Below, piece after piece: positions 34,368 to 43,001 of a stretch of DNA of 64,000 bases. Both the position numbers and the translations under genes were made by a program. Origin of the DNA: Butyrivibrio sp. (GTDB taxonomy: Bacteria > Bacillota > Clostridia > Lachnospirales > Lachnospiraceae); the NCBI RefSeq assembly GCF_017635265.1, contig NZ_JAGBLU010000146.1, positions 1 to 64,000 on the forward strand. The letters run 5' to 3'. Each line of letters begins with the position of its first letter. Positions within the stretch are counted from its first letter, which is position 1. Below the pieces are notes generated by a model. The model had not been told where the DNA came from. It did no database searches and saw nothing but the letters and a program-made list of their open reading frames with translations.

Positions 34368-35867
34368 ATGGAATTATTAAACTATGATGTACTTGAAAAA
34401 TCGGGCTACACAGGTTACGTTCTTAAGGATGCGCCTGTAAAGGTGCTCCAGTTCGGTGAAGGAAACTTCCTCAGAGCATTCGTTGATTATTTCTTTGACA
34501 TCAGCAATGAAAAGGCTGGCTTTAACGGCAAGGTAGCTCTTGTACAGCCAATTGCACAGGGACTTACAGAGCTTGTCAACAAGCAGGAAGGTCTTTATAC
34601 ACTTTACCTTCGTGGAAGCGAGAACGGACAGAAGGTAGATGCAAAGAGAGTTATCTCAGCTGTAGATTCATGCCTTAACCCATATGATAAGGCTGATTTT
34701 GACAGAATGATGGAAATTGCAGCAAGTGATGACCTTGACATCATTGCATCTAACACAACAGAAGCAGGTATTGCATATGATCCTTCATGCAAATTTGAGG
34801 ATGTTCCTGCAAACAGCTTCCCTGGAAAGCTTACACAGGTTCTTTACACAAGATTTAAGGCTGGTAAGAAGGGTGTAGTTGTTCTTTCATGCGAGCTTAT
34901 CGACAACAACGGTAAAGAGCTCTTAAAGTGCGTTAACCAGTACATTGACCAGTGGAACCTTGGAGAAGAGTTCAAGACTTGGGTAAACAATGACAATATT
35001 TTCTGCTCAACACTTGTAGACAGAATCGTTCCGGGAAGAATCCGTGATCCTAAGGAAGTAGAAAAGCTTGAGGAAGAGAACGGATACCATGATGAACTCA
35101 TTGATGTGGGAGAGATTTTTGGTGTTTGGATTATCGAAGGACCGGAAGGACTTGAGGACAGACTTCCATTTAAGAAAGCAGGAGTAAATGTTCACGTTGT
35201 ACCTGATGTTATGCCATACAAGCACAGAAAGGTTCGTATCCTGAACGGTGCTCACACAGGATTTGTTCTTGGTGCTTATCTTGCAGGATTTGATATTGTT
35301 CGTGATTGTATGCACAATGATAATGTATCCGGTTTCATGAACAAGATGCTTAACGAAGAGGTTATCCCTACACTTGTTGACCACCTTGATGAGAATGATC
35401 TTAACCAGTTTGCAGCTGCAGTTAAGGATAGATTCAACAATCCTTTTGTTAATCATGAGCTTATGTCTATTTCACTTAACTCAACAAGTAAGTGGAAGGC
35501 TAGAAATATGCCATCATTCCTTCAGTACATTGAGAAAAATGGAAAGCTTCCTGTTTGCCTTACAATGTCACTTGCAGCATACATCGCATTCTATTCAAAC
35601 GATGTACAGGAACTTACAGATGCAGGACTTGTATGTAAGAGACCGGCAGGCAATACATACACAGTAAGTGATGACAGATGGGCTCTTGAGTTCTTCTATG
35701 ATCACAGAAATGATTCAGAAGAAGACCTTGTAAAGGCTGTTCTTTCTAATGAGAAAATGTGGGATCAGGACCTTAACAAGATTGATGGTCTTACAGATGC
35801 TGTTATTGCAGACCTTAAGAAGATTCATACAGAAGGCGCAGAGAAAGCATACGCTAGTTGCCTTTAA
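34368..35867 (+). CDS. uxaB: Tagaturonate reductase (altronate oxidoreductase)
   Basis: A 499-aa NADH-dependent mannitol-dehydrogenase-family enzyme reducing tagaturonate to altronate. The N-terminal VLQFGEGNFLRAFVDYFFD carries the Rossmann and family signature; KHRKVRILNGAHT contains the catalytic Lys and the substrate-binding Asn-His region. Codon use is strongly biased toward a few codons, as for highly expressed genes. RBS is AGGAGG. It lies 21 kb from uxaC and uxaA but carries the same operator type. Confidence 0.95.
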   Translation: MELLNYDVLEKSGYTGYVLKDAPVKVLQFGEGNFLRAFVDYFFDISNEKAGFNGKVALVQPIAQGLTELVNKQEGLYTLYLRGSENGQKVDAKRVISAVDSCLNPYDKADFDRMMEIAASDDLDIIASNTTEAGIAYDPSCKFEDVPANSFPGKLTQVLYTRFKAGKKGVVVLSCELIDNNGKELLKCVNQYIDQWNLGEEFKTWVNNDNIFCSTLVDRIVPGRIRDPKEVEKLEEENGYHDELIDVGEIFGVWIIEGPEGLEDRLPFKKAGVNVHVVPDVMPYKHRKVRILNGAHTGFVLGAYLAGFDIVRDCMHNDNVSGFMNKMLNEEVIPTLVDHLDENDLNQFAAAVKDRFNNPFVNHELMSISLNSTSKWKARNMPSFLQYIEKNGKLPVCLTMSLAAYIAFYSNDVQELTDAGLVCKRPAGNTYTVSDDRWALEFFYDHRNDSEEDLVKAVLSNEKMWDQDLNKIDGLTDAVIADLKKIHTEGAEKAYASCL

Positions 35868-35874
35868 TACATAA

Positions 35875-35908
35875 TAAAAAACGCCTCATTGCGAGGCGTT
35901 TTTTTATG
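35875..35908. terminator. Bidirectional terminator between uxaB and the ABC-F gene
   Basis: AAAACGCCTC/GAGGCGTTTT around loop ATTGC, with A and T tracts on both sides. Confidence 0.92.
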
Positions 35909-35916
35909 TAATAATA

Positions 35917-37476
35917 TCAGACTCTTGTTGTCCATTTGGAGCAGTCAATTACTTCGGTAGCAAGGTCTGAATAGAAGTCAGGCTCGTGGCAGACCATAAG
36001 AACTGTGCCTTTATATTCTTTGAGTGCTCTGTGGAGCTCATCCTTTGCATCTACGTCAAGATGGTTAGTAGGCTCGTCCAGAACCAGAAGATTAGATTCT
36101 CTGTTCATGAGTTTGCAGAGTCGGACCTTGGCCTGCTCACCACCGGAAAGGACTTTGCACTTACTTTCGATATGCTTGGTGGTAAGACCGCATTTTGCAA
36201 GAGCGGAGCGGACTTCATACTGTGAAAATCCGGGGAATTCGTTCCATATTTCTTCCATACAGGTTGTTTCGATGTTAGGAGACATTTCCTGTTCGAAATA
36301 TCCTATAGCAACATTTTCGCCTCTTGTAACCTTTCCTGAAATTGGAGGAATGATGCCAAGGATGCTCTTTAGGAGAGTACTTTTTCCGATTCCGTTTGCG
36401 CCTGTAAGTACTACAAATGTATTTCTCTCAATAGCAAGAGTTAAAGGCTTTGAAAGAGGTGTATCGTAGCCGATTACAAGATCATTTAGTTCAAACAGAA
36501 ACTTGCTTGGCGTCTTTGCGGTTTTAAAGAAAAATTCAGGCTTTGGTTTCTCCTGTATTTTTTCTATGATATCCATGTTATCAAGTTTCTTTTGACGGGC
36601 CATGGCCATATTTCTTGTGGCTACGCGGGCTTTGTTTCTGGCAACAAAATCCTTGAGCTCTGCGATTTCCTGCTGCTGACGGTTGTAGGCTGCCTCTCTT
36701 TGAGCTTTTTTAGCTTCATAGACTTCCATGAACTTGTCGTAATCACCTACATATCTGTCGAGACTGTGTGTCTGACCATCCATGTGATAGATGATGTTGA
36801 CAACGTTGTTGAGGAATGGAACATCATGAGATATGAGAATAAAGGCATTCTCGTATTCCTGAAGGTATCTTGTGAGCCATACGATATGCTCGGCATCAAG
36901 GTAGTTAGTGGGCTCGTCTAAAAGCAGAATATCAGGCTTTTCCAAAAGAAGTTTTCCTAAAAGAATCTTTGTACGCTGACCACCTGAAAGTTCTGTAACA
37001 TCTCTGTCCAGACCAAGCTCAAGAAATCCGAGAGCTCTTGAAACCTCTTCAATCTTAGAATCGATGAGATAGAAGTCGTGATTGGTCAAAAGATCCTGGA
37101 TTGTGCCAAGCTCTTCCATATATTCTTCAAGCTGCTTTTCATCTGCGTCCCCCATGGCGTTACAGATCTCATTCATTCTTTTTTCCATGTCGTATAAAGG
37201 CTCGTAGGCAGAAGAAAGGACATCCCTGATGGTCATGCCTTCTTTAAGTACAGCGTGCTGATCAAGATAGCCGACCTTAACATTCTTGGCCCATTCAATC
37301 GTGCCTGCATCCGGCATGAGTTTACCAATTATTATGTTCATGAAAGTTGACTTTCCCTCGCCGTTAGCTCCAACAAGACCGATGTGTTCTCCTTTGAGAA
37401 GTCTGAAAGAAACATCATCAAAGATCGCCCTGTCGCCAAAGCCGTGGGTAAGATGTTCAACATTTAATATACTCAT
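35917..37476 (-). CDS. ABC-F family ATPase (translation factor type)
   Basis: A 519-aa soluble protein with two ABC domains joined by a helical linker (~residues 230-310) as in ribosome-binding ABC-F factors. Walker A motifs are GANGEGKST and GANGIGKST; signatures are LSGGQRTK and LSGGEQAK; Walker B with catalytic Glu are LLLDEPTN and LVLDEPTN. The linker block ELKDFVARNKARVATRNMAMARQKKL resembles Firmicutes YkpA/YbiT-type housekeeping members rather than antibiotic-resistance types. RBS is GTGAGGA. Confidence 0.93.
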   Translation of the reverse strand: MSILNVEHLTHGFGDRAIFDDVSFRLLKGEHIGLVGANGEGKSTFMNIIIGKLMPDAGTIEWAKNVKVGYLDQHAVLKEGMTIRDVLSSAYEPLYDMEKRMNEICNAMGDADEKQLEEYMEELGTIQDLLTNHDFYLIDSKIEEVSRALGFLELGLDRDVTELSGGQRTKILLGKLLLEKPDILLLDEPTNYLDAEHIVWLTRYLQEYENAFILISHDVPFLNNVVNIIYHMDGQTHSLDRYVGDYDKFMEVYEAKKAQREAAYNRQQQEIAELKDFVARNKARVATRNMAMARQKKLDNMDIIEKIQEKPKPEFFFKTAKTPSKFLFELNDLVIGYDTPLSKPLTLAIERNTFVVLTGANGIGKSTLLKSILGIIPPISGKVTRGENVAIGYFEQEMSPNIETTCMEEIWNEFPGFSQYEVRSALAKCGLTTKHIESKCKVLSGGEQAKVRLCKLMNRESNLLVLDEPTNHLDVDAKDELHRALKEYKGTVLMVCHEPDFYSDLATEVIDCSKWTTRV

Positions 37477-37537
37477 AAAATATCCTCACTGACAAACTTA
37501 CATATTTTATTAACGCATTTATGAGCGCAATACGATT

Positions 37538-37566
37538 ATTATAATTGAAAATAAGATTATTGTAAA
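37538..37566 (-). promoter_or_regulatory. Promoter of the ABC-F gene
   Basis: Minus-strand TTTACA (37561-37566), 17-base spacer, TATAAT (37538-37543). Confidence 0.75.
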
Positions 37567-37581
37567 AAACAAAAAACACTA

Positions 37582-37603
37582 AAAGTACCCTTTGGGGTAC
37601 TTT
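37582..37603. promoter_or_regulatory. Perfect inverted repeat between divergent promoters
   Basis: AAAGTACCC (37582-37590), centre TTTG, GGGTACTTT (37595-37603). On the plus strand it covers the -35 region of a -10 TATACT at 37617-37622; on the minus strand it lies upstream of the ABC-F promoter and could also act as a hairpin followed by a T-rich tract. Operator or transcription insulator, undecided. Confidence 0.55.
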
Positions 37604-37677
37604 CTTCATAGAAGCATATACTATACAATAAAATGCGGATGAAAGAGCTGGATGATGTGGACTGGAGGAATCATCTA

Positions 37678-40059
37678 ATGGGGTATATCAAAATTCCTAA
37701 AGTGTATGAAAAGTTGAAAAAAGCGGAGGAGTTTTTTTCTCCTGTAATAATGACTGCAGCAAGCGGATGGGGAAAAAGTGCTGCTGTTGAATACTATTAT
37801 CGAAGGAAGAATCCACTTACTTTATATTGTGAAAACGGAAAACTAAATGAGATGCCATCGCCTGATACTATCAGAAAAAGCGTTGTGATCATCGAGGACT
37901 TACATAGGTTGTCTGAGGAAAAATCTATATCATATCTTAAAAAGCTTATCAGAACGTCCGGTATACAGGTCATTATGCTGACAAGAGGGCAGGTTCCGGG
38001 ATATCTTGCTGCAGAGAACATGGATCTTGGCTTTATTCGCATTCAAGAGAAGGATTTTGCTTTTGGAGAGAAAGAAGTTGCCGAGTTTTTTGAGGACAGA
38101 GGCGTTGAGATCAATTCTGCAGATGCTTTACTTGTGGCTGAGGCATCACACGGCTATCCCAGAGCGGTATACAGTTATTCCATGAGAATGGAAGGCGCAG
38201 TCAGATACTCGGATGAGATGAAGATAGCTGTTTGGCTTGATATGTATCTTTTATGGGACGGTCAGATATTTGATCATATTCCAAAAGAAATGGTTTATTT
38301 TGCCATGAGTGTTTGTCAGTATGATTCTTTTACGCTTGAGATGGCTGAGTATCTGACTGGTAATAAAGATATCTTTAAGGTTATAGAGTATTGTAGACAA
38401 AATACTACGCAGCTGAGTATAGACAAGAATGGTCAGTATTGTATAAGACCAGAGGTAAGAGGCTACTATCGATGGAAACAGAATCTTACCTGGTCTACAG
38501 AAGAAAAAAATGAGAATTTCAGTAGGGCGGCATATTATTATGAGATACATGGTGATATTACCAATGCCCTTAAATTCTACAAGAAGTCCGGAGAAACCAG
38601 GCATGTAAAAGAACTTCTTATTAAAAATGCCAATACACATCCGGGAATCGGACACTACGTTGAGACAAAGGACTATTATTTTGAGCTTCCTTTAGAAGAG
38701 TTCAAGAATTCACCGGTTTTAATCTCAGGAATGAGTATGCTGTATAGTCTTATTCTTTTACCGGAAAAGTCAGAAGAGTGGTACGACAAGCTGGTTGAAC
38801 TATATCATGACAAAATGATAAGTAAGGAACTGAGAAAAGAAGCCAAAGCGAGAATTGCTTATCTGGATATAGGACTCCCGCATAGGGGAACCAAGGGAAT
38901 ACTCGGGATCATGAAAAATGTATTTACCATGATGCAAAACGGCGATGTGGTCTTGCCTGAGTTTTCTGCTACCGGAAATATGCCATCTATCATGAATGGC
39001 GGACTTGATTTTTGCGAGTGGTCAAAAAATGATGTTCAGATAGCAAAGTTTATGGGAAAACCTGTATCGACGATACTTGGAGACTTTGGAAAAGGCTTGG
39101 TAACGTTGTGCCTTGCCGAAAGCGGATTTGAAAAAGGTACAATGTCAGCATACGAAGTTTTGACAAGATGCAACGATGGTTTTGATGCTGCAACTCATGG
39201 TGGGAAGATAGAGATGTGCTTTGTCTCTGTTGGAATTCAGGTAAGACAGCATCTTGTTGAGGGACAGTATCCATCTGCTAAGCGAATATTTGACTCTTTT
39301 ACGGAAAAGACAAAGCTGGAGGATGCAGATCAGCTTTCCGGAAATATCGCAGCATTTGGCACATGGTTATCTCTTTTTGCCGGATCCGGAGATTCAATAG
39401 AAGAGTATATTAGTAGCATTCCTGATGCGAAGGTGACTTTTAGTACGTTTGACAGATACAGACAGATGGTCAAACTTCGCTGTTATATTGCTGAGAATCG
39501 CCTTGAGGAGGCTTTTGATCTTACAAACTTCATGACCGGGTACTTCTGTTCTTACAACAGAACTATGTACTGGATTGAAAATGAAATACTTAAGTCAATC
39601 ATACTTTACCGATTAGGGGATTCTTACTGGAAAAAGGTTCTTCATGATGCGCTGAAAAAAGCCAGCGAATATCATTTTGTAAGGATGGTAGCAATCGAGG
39701 GGGCTGCGATTCTGCCACTTATAAAACAAATGCGTGAAGATGGAGGTCTGCGAGATATTGAGGAGGAGTATGCTTATTGTGTTTATTATGAGTGCATAAA
39801 AGTGGCTTCAAGTTTTCCTGATTATCTGAAGTTTATACCAAGAGATAATGTAGCTCTTACAAATCGTGAATTTCAGGTTTTGTCACTTTTATGTGCCGGA
39901 ATGCCTACAGATGATATCTGTAAGACACTGGGAATATCTTATGATGGACTGAAAAAGCATAACAAAAATGTTTATCGAAAACTTGGTGTAAAGGGTAGAG
40001 CTGAGGCGGAAAGAAAAGCTTCTCAGCTCGGCCTGATACATCGGGGAGTAATTAGTTAG
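37678..40059 (+). CDS. MalT-like LuxR-family transcriptional regulator
   Basis: About 793 aa. An N-terminal STAND-type ATPase begins with Walker A-like TAASGWGKSAAVEYY and Walker B-like VVIIEDLHRL; a long helical-repeat middle (TPR-like, ~300-700) follows; and the C-terminus is a LuxR helix-turn-helix (LTNREFQVLSLLCAGMPTDDICKTLGISYDGLKKHNKNVYRKLGV). Such proteins activate transcription when a small ligand and ATP bind. Start 37678 is chosen because CTGGAGGAA lies 8 bases upstream and the promoter-like -10 at 37617 would leave an ATG at 37633 nearly leaderless. The likely targets are the adjacent genes. Confidence 0.88.
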   Translation: MGYIKIPKVYEKLKKAEEFFSPVIMTAASGWGKSAAVEYYYRRKNPLTLYCENGKLNEMPSPDTIRKSVVIIEDLHRLSEEKSISYLKKLIRTSGIQVIMLTRGQVPGYLAAENMDLGFIRIQEKDFAFGEKEVAEFFEDRGVEINSADALLVAEASHGYPRAVYSYSMRMEGAVRYSDEMKIAVWLDMYLLWDGQIFDHIPKEMVYFAMSVCQYDSFTLEMAEYLTGNKDIFKVIEYCRQNTTQLSIDKNGQYCIRPEVRGYYRWKQNLTWSTEEKNENFSRAAYYYEIHGDITNALKFYKKSGETRHVKELLIKNANTHPGIGHYVETKDYYFELPLEEFKNSPVLISGMSMLYSLILLPEKSEEWYDKLVELYHDKMISKELRKEAKARIAYLDIGLPHRGTKGILGIMKNVFTMMQNGDVVLPEFSATGNMPSIMNGGLDFCEWSKNDVQIAKFMGKPVSTILGDFGKGLVTLCLAESGFEKGTMSAYEVLTRCNDGFDAATHGGKIEMCFVSVGIQVRQHLVEGQYPSAKRIFDSFTEKTKLEDADQLSGNIAAFGTWLSLFAGSGDSIEEYISSIPDAKVTFSTFDRYRQMVKLRCYIAENRLEEAFDLTNFMTGYFCSYNRTMYWIENEILKSIILYRLGDSYWKKVLHDALKKASEYHFVRMVAIEGAAILPLIKQMREDGGLRDIEEEYAYCVYYECIKVASSFPDYLKFIPRDNVALTNREFQVLSLLCAGMPTDDICKTLGISYDGLKKHNKNVYRKLGVKGRAEAERKASQLGLIHRGVIS

Positions 40060-40073
40060 GAGGCACAACTAAA

Positions 40074-40340
40074 TTGAGGTGGAAGATAGGAACTGAACTG
40101 TTGCGTGATTGTGGGTTATGGGTCTGCCTTCGTGACAAAAGAAAAAGAATTAAAAAAGAGGATATAGAGATTGTAAAGCTTATGGAACAGGGAGTGGTAG
40201 ATGATGACGAACTGATAAAAGCTGTTTCGAAGATTTCCGGAAGCGATGCGATCACTACAGGTTTTAGATTGGCCCAATTCGTTGAGGATTATGGCGACTT
40301 TATAGCAGAAGCCCAGAAATCTTCAGTGTTTGGGATGTAA
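40074..40340 (+). CDS. Small hypothetical protein downstream of the MalT-like regulator
   Basis: An 88-aa protein not recognised. It is mainly helical with a basic N-terminus (KRKRIKKEDIEIVKLME) and no signal peptide or Cys motif. The TTG start is supported by AGGAGG at 40058-40063, which overlaps the regulator's stop codon, so the two are translated from one transcript. Confidence 0.6.
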   Translation: MRWKIGTELLRDCGLWVCLRDKRKRIKKEDIEIVKLMEQGVVDDDELIKAVSKISGSDAITTGFRLAQFVEDYGDFIAEAQKSSVFGM

Positions 40341-40458
40341 GGATATTTATATTGTAATATAAAATGTTGCATATGCCGTTAAAAATAATAGTGACTTTTT
40401 GGATTTAATGTAGTAAAATATGAATCTTGCTGTAAAGATATTATGGAGGTTTTACAAA

Positions 40459-41901
40459 ATGGATTCAAAACGTATGAAATGGACCACGTTAGCGTTCATG
40501 GCATTTTCAACCGTATGGGGTTTTGGAAATGTATTAAATGGTTTTCTTTATTTTAACGGCACACAGGTAATGTTCAGTTGGGTGCTTATGTTTGCACTTT
40601 ACTTTGTGCCATATGCACTTATGGTAGGTGAGCTTGGTTCTGCCTTCAAAACATCAGGCGGTGGCGTAAGCTCATGGGTACTTAGCACAACAGGCCCTAA
40701 GGTTGCTTACTATGCAGGCTGGACTTATTGGGCTTGCCATATTACTTATATTGCTTCTAAGTCTTCAGGTGGACTTAAGGCGCTTAGCTGGGCTGTTTAC
40801 AGAAATGGTGAAAAATATGATTCATTCCCAACATTTGCTGTTCAGCTTGTTACATTGGCTATTCTCTTGATTTTCTGTTATGTTGCTTCAAGAGGACTTA
40901 ATCCGCTTAAGAAGCTTGCAACACTTGCAGGAACAAGTATGTTTGTAATGTCTATTCTTTACATCATCATGATGTTTGCTGCACCTGCAATTAACCCGCA
41001 GGGAGGCTTTGTGAATTTTGATCTTAGTGTTAAGAGCCTGATTCCTCAGTTCAATGTTAAGTACTTTACATCACTTTCAATTCTTGTATTTGCTGTAGGT
41101 GGTTGTGAGAAGATCTCTCCTTATGTTAATAAGATTGATAACCCAAGTAAGGGCTTCCCAAGAGCAATGATTACTCTTGCAGGAATGGTTGTTGTTTGTG
41201 CGATGCTTGGAACTGTAGCAATGGGTATGATGTTTGATCCTGCAGAGATCAACGCAAGCACAGACAGCTTTAACGCATATAATTCAAACGGAAGCTACTG
41301 GGCATTCCAGAAACTTGGTAATTATTATCACATTGGTGATACACTTCTTATCATTTATGCTATTTGTAATGCAATCGGTCAGCTTTCAACTCTTGTTATC
41401 AGTATTGATGCACCTCTTCGTATGCTTCTTGACAATGAGGACGCAAGAGAGTTTATTCCTTCAGCACTTCTTAAAAAGAATGATGCCGGCGCTTATGTAA
41501 ATGGTATTAAGCTTGTAGCTTTATTATCAGGAGCAATTATCCTTATTCAGTCATTTGTTCCTGGTGCAGCTGTAGTTCTTAAGCAGCTTACAAAGCTTAA
41601 CTCAGTTTGTATGCCTCTTCGTTACCTATGGGTATTCTGGGCATATATTGCACTTAGAAAGGCCGGAGAGAAGTTTAATCCTGAGTACAGATTTGTAAAA
41701 AATCAGACTGTGGCTCTTTTCTTTGGAATATGGTGCTTTGGAGTAACAGCAGCAAGCTGTATTCTTGGAATGTATGATGCAGATCCGTTTACATTTGCAC
41801 TTAACGTAATTACACCACTTGTTCTTACTGCTCTTGGCGTTATCCTTCCTATGATTGCAAAAAGAGAAAAGGATAAAGCACAAGGTGTAAAAGCTGCATA
41901 A
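40459..41901 (+). CDS. yjeM: YjeM-type amino acid permease (APC superfamily)
   Basis: About 480 aa with 12 hydrophobic spans. The N-terminal TTLAFMAFSTVWGFGNVLNGF and the following helices resemble the glutamate/GABA:anion antiporter branch that includes YjeM. Substrate unknown. ATG 40459 was chosen behind TGGAGGT; an in-frame upstream ATG at 40420 lacks a Shine-Dalgarno. It follows the MalT-like regulator, which may control it. Confidence 0.82.
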   Translation: MDSKRMKWTTLAFMAFSTVWGFGNVLNGFLYFNGTQVMFSWVLMFALYFVPYALMVGELGSAFKTSGGGVSSWVLSTTGPKVAYYAGWTYWACHITYIASKSSGGLKALSWAVYRNGEKYDSFPTFAVQLVTLAILLIFCYVASRGLNPLKKLATLAGTSMFVMSILYIIMMFAAPAINPQGGFVNFDLSVKSLIPQFNVKYFTSLSILVFAVGGCEKISPYVNKIDNPSKGFPRAMITLAGMVVVCAMLGTVAMGMMFDPAEINASTDSFNAYNSNGSYWAFQKLGNYYHIGDTLLIIYAICNAIGQLSTLVISIDAPLRMLLDNEDAREFIPSALLKKNDAGAYVNGIKLVALLSGAIILIQSFVPGAAVVLKQLTKLNSVCMPLRYLWVFWAYIALRKAGEKFNPEYRFVKNQTVALFFGIWCFGVTAASCILGMYDADPFTFALNVITPLVLTALGVILPMIAKREKDKAQGVKAA

Positions 41902-41921
41902 AAAAATATTTGTTCTATTAA

Positions 41922-41953
41922 AAATACTGCCCATTTTTGGCAGTATTTTTTTG
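41922..41953 (+). terminator. Terminator after the permease
   Basis: AAATACTGCC (41922-41931) pairs with GGCAGTATTT (41939-41948), followed by TTTTT. Confidence 0.9.
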
Positions 41954-42025
41954 CCATTTTATTTTTTCGCTCGTATAAATAAGTGTATAATAAATTAGAA
42001 CAATACATGTGAGGAGGAACCTATA

Positions 42026-42262
42026 ATGGCTGATAAAAAGAATATGATAAATGATGAATACCTTACAGAAGTAAATGGCGGTGCAGGTAAGAGCTCGGCA
42101 GAGTTCAGAGCCAGAAGGAAAGAATTTGATGATGCCTGGACAATGTTAAAGATGGATTCCAAGGGTTTCTCTGGCATGAGGATGGCTGAACTTTATGATG
42201 AATGGGAGCTTGCAGGATATTCACCGGACGCGTCAACATTTCTTGCAACAATGAAAGCATAA
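42026..42262 (+). CDS. Small protein with a double-glycine (leader-like) motif
   Basis: A 78-aa protein. Residues 1-20 (MADKKNMINDEYLTEVNGGAG) end in an LTEVNGG motif like the leader of double-glycine secreted peptides; the remaining ~58 residues are helical and charged with no Cys or repeats. If the motif is a true cleavage site the product would be a peptide of ~58 aa, but no peptidase-containing ABC transporter is nearby. RBS is GAGGAGG; a TATAAT lies at 41986-41991. The next gene starts immediately after its stop. Confidence 0.6.
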   Translation: MADKKNMINDEYLTEVNGGAGKSSAEFRARRKEFDDAWTMLKMDSKGFSGMRMAELYDEWELAGYSPDASTFLATMKA

Positions 42263-42505
42263 ATGGAATTTTATTCATATATTGTCAGATGCGCAGATGG
42301 TTCATACTACTGTGGGTATACCAATGATCTTGAAAAGAGAATAAAGACACACAATGCAGGTAAGGGGGCTAAATATACAAGGGCTCGCTTACCTGTTGTA
42401 TTGGTTTATTATGAGAAGTTTCAGACAAAAGAAGAAGCCATGAGCAGAGAGTGGCACCTAAAAAGACTTTCCCATTTGGAAAAAGAAAAACTGGCAAATA
42501 AATAA
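42263..42505 (+). CDS. GIY-YIG nuclease domain protein (UPF0213 type)
   Basis: An 80-aa single-domain GIY-YIG protein: [18 protein letters not shown] gives the GIY-YIG strands (YIV...YCGYT), with the catalytic Arg in EKRIKTHN and Glu in SREWHLK. Length is normal for the UPF0213/YhbQ family, of uncertain DNA-related role. It starts directly after the stop of the 78-aa gene and has no Shine-Dalgarno of its own, so translation is coupled. Confidence 0.9.
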   Translation: MEFYSYIVRCADGSYYCGYTNDLEKRIKTHNAGKGAKYTRARLPVVLVYYEKFQTKEEAMSREWHLKRLSHLEKEKLANK

Positions 42506-42508
42506 GTA

Positions 42509-42537
42509 TTGCAATTACATATATTTGGTTATAGAAT
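42509..42537 (+). promoter_or_regulatory. Promoter of the eight-gene transporter operon
   Basis: TTGCAA (42509-42514), 17-base spacer, TAGAAT (42532-42537); predicted start near 42544, inside the palindrome. Confidence 0.75.
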
Positions 42538-42539
42538 AC

Positions 42540-42566
42540 AAGTGTACTAGTAAACATAGTACACTT
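42540..42566. promoter_or_regulatory. Operator palindrome, likely for the GntR/YtrA regulator
   Basis: AAGTGTACTA, 7-base spacer, TAGTACACTT: a perfect 10-bp inverted repeat covering the transcription start. GTGTACTA-type half-sites fit YtrA-subfamily GntR operators, so autorepression by the next gene product is likely. Confidence 0.8.
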
Positions 42567-42605
42567 TATTTAATTAATTTAGAGTACGATTTTCGGGTGA
42601 AGAGA

Positions 42606-43001
42606 ATGAAGCTTATTGATTATCAGGATAGCAGACCAATCTATGAGCAGATAGTTGAGAATTTCAAGGTGCAGATATTTAAAGGTATTTTGCAGCCTGA
42701 CGATCAGATGCCATCTGTAAGAAGTCTGTCAATGGAATTGTCTACAAATCCCAATACAGTACAGAAAGCGTATGCTGAACTTGAACGACAAGGATTCATT
42801 TATACAGTCAAAGGCAGAGGGAATTTTGTTAAAGACAGCAGCGGTATGCTCATGGCTAACAAAAAGGAAGAACTTATTAAGGCTGTACTTGACTTATTTG
42901 TAGAGGCAAAAGAAATCGGAATACCTATAGAGGAATTGGTAAAGGAAATAAAGACCAGACTTGGGGATGATATGAAAATAAAGGAGAACAGGCATGATTG
43001 A
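42606..43001 (+). CDS. GntR family (YtrA subfamily) transcriptional regulator
   Basis: About 131 aa. It has a winged helix-turn-helix beginning with the typical RPIYEQIVENFKVQI and the core PSVRSLSMELSTNPNTVQKAYAELERQGFIYTVKGRGNFV. The short helical C-terminus without an effector domain defines the YtrA subgroup, which usually represses an adjacent ABC transporter. ATG 42606 was chosen; GTG 42597 is an alternative. It overlaps the ATPase gene by 8 bases. Confidence 0.92.
   Translation: MKLIDYQDSRPIYEQIVENFKVQIFKGILQPDDQMPSVRSLSMELSTNPNTVQKAYAELERQGFIYTVKGRGNFVKDSSGMLMANKKEELIKAVLDLFVEAKEIGIPIEELVKEIKTRLGDDMKIKENRHD

Noticed and set aside
42026..42262. Bacteriocin call for the 78-aa GG-motif protein
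   Set aside because: There is no immunity protein, PCAT transporter or modification enzyme near it. Only the motif is reported.
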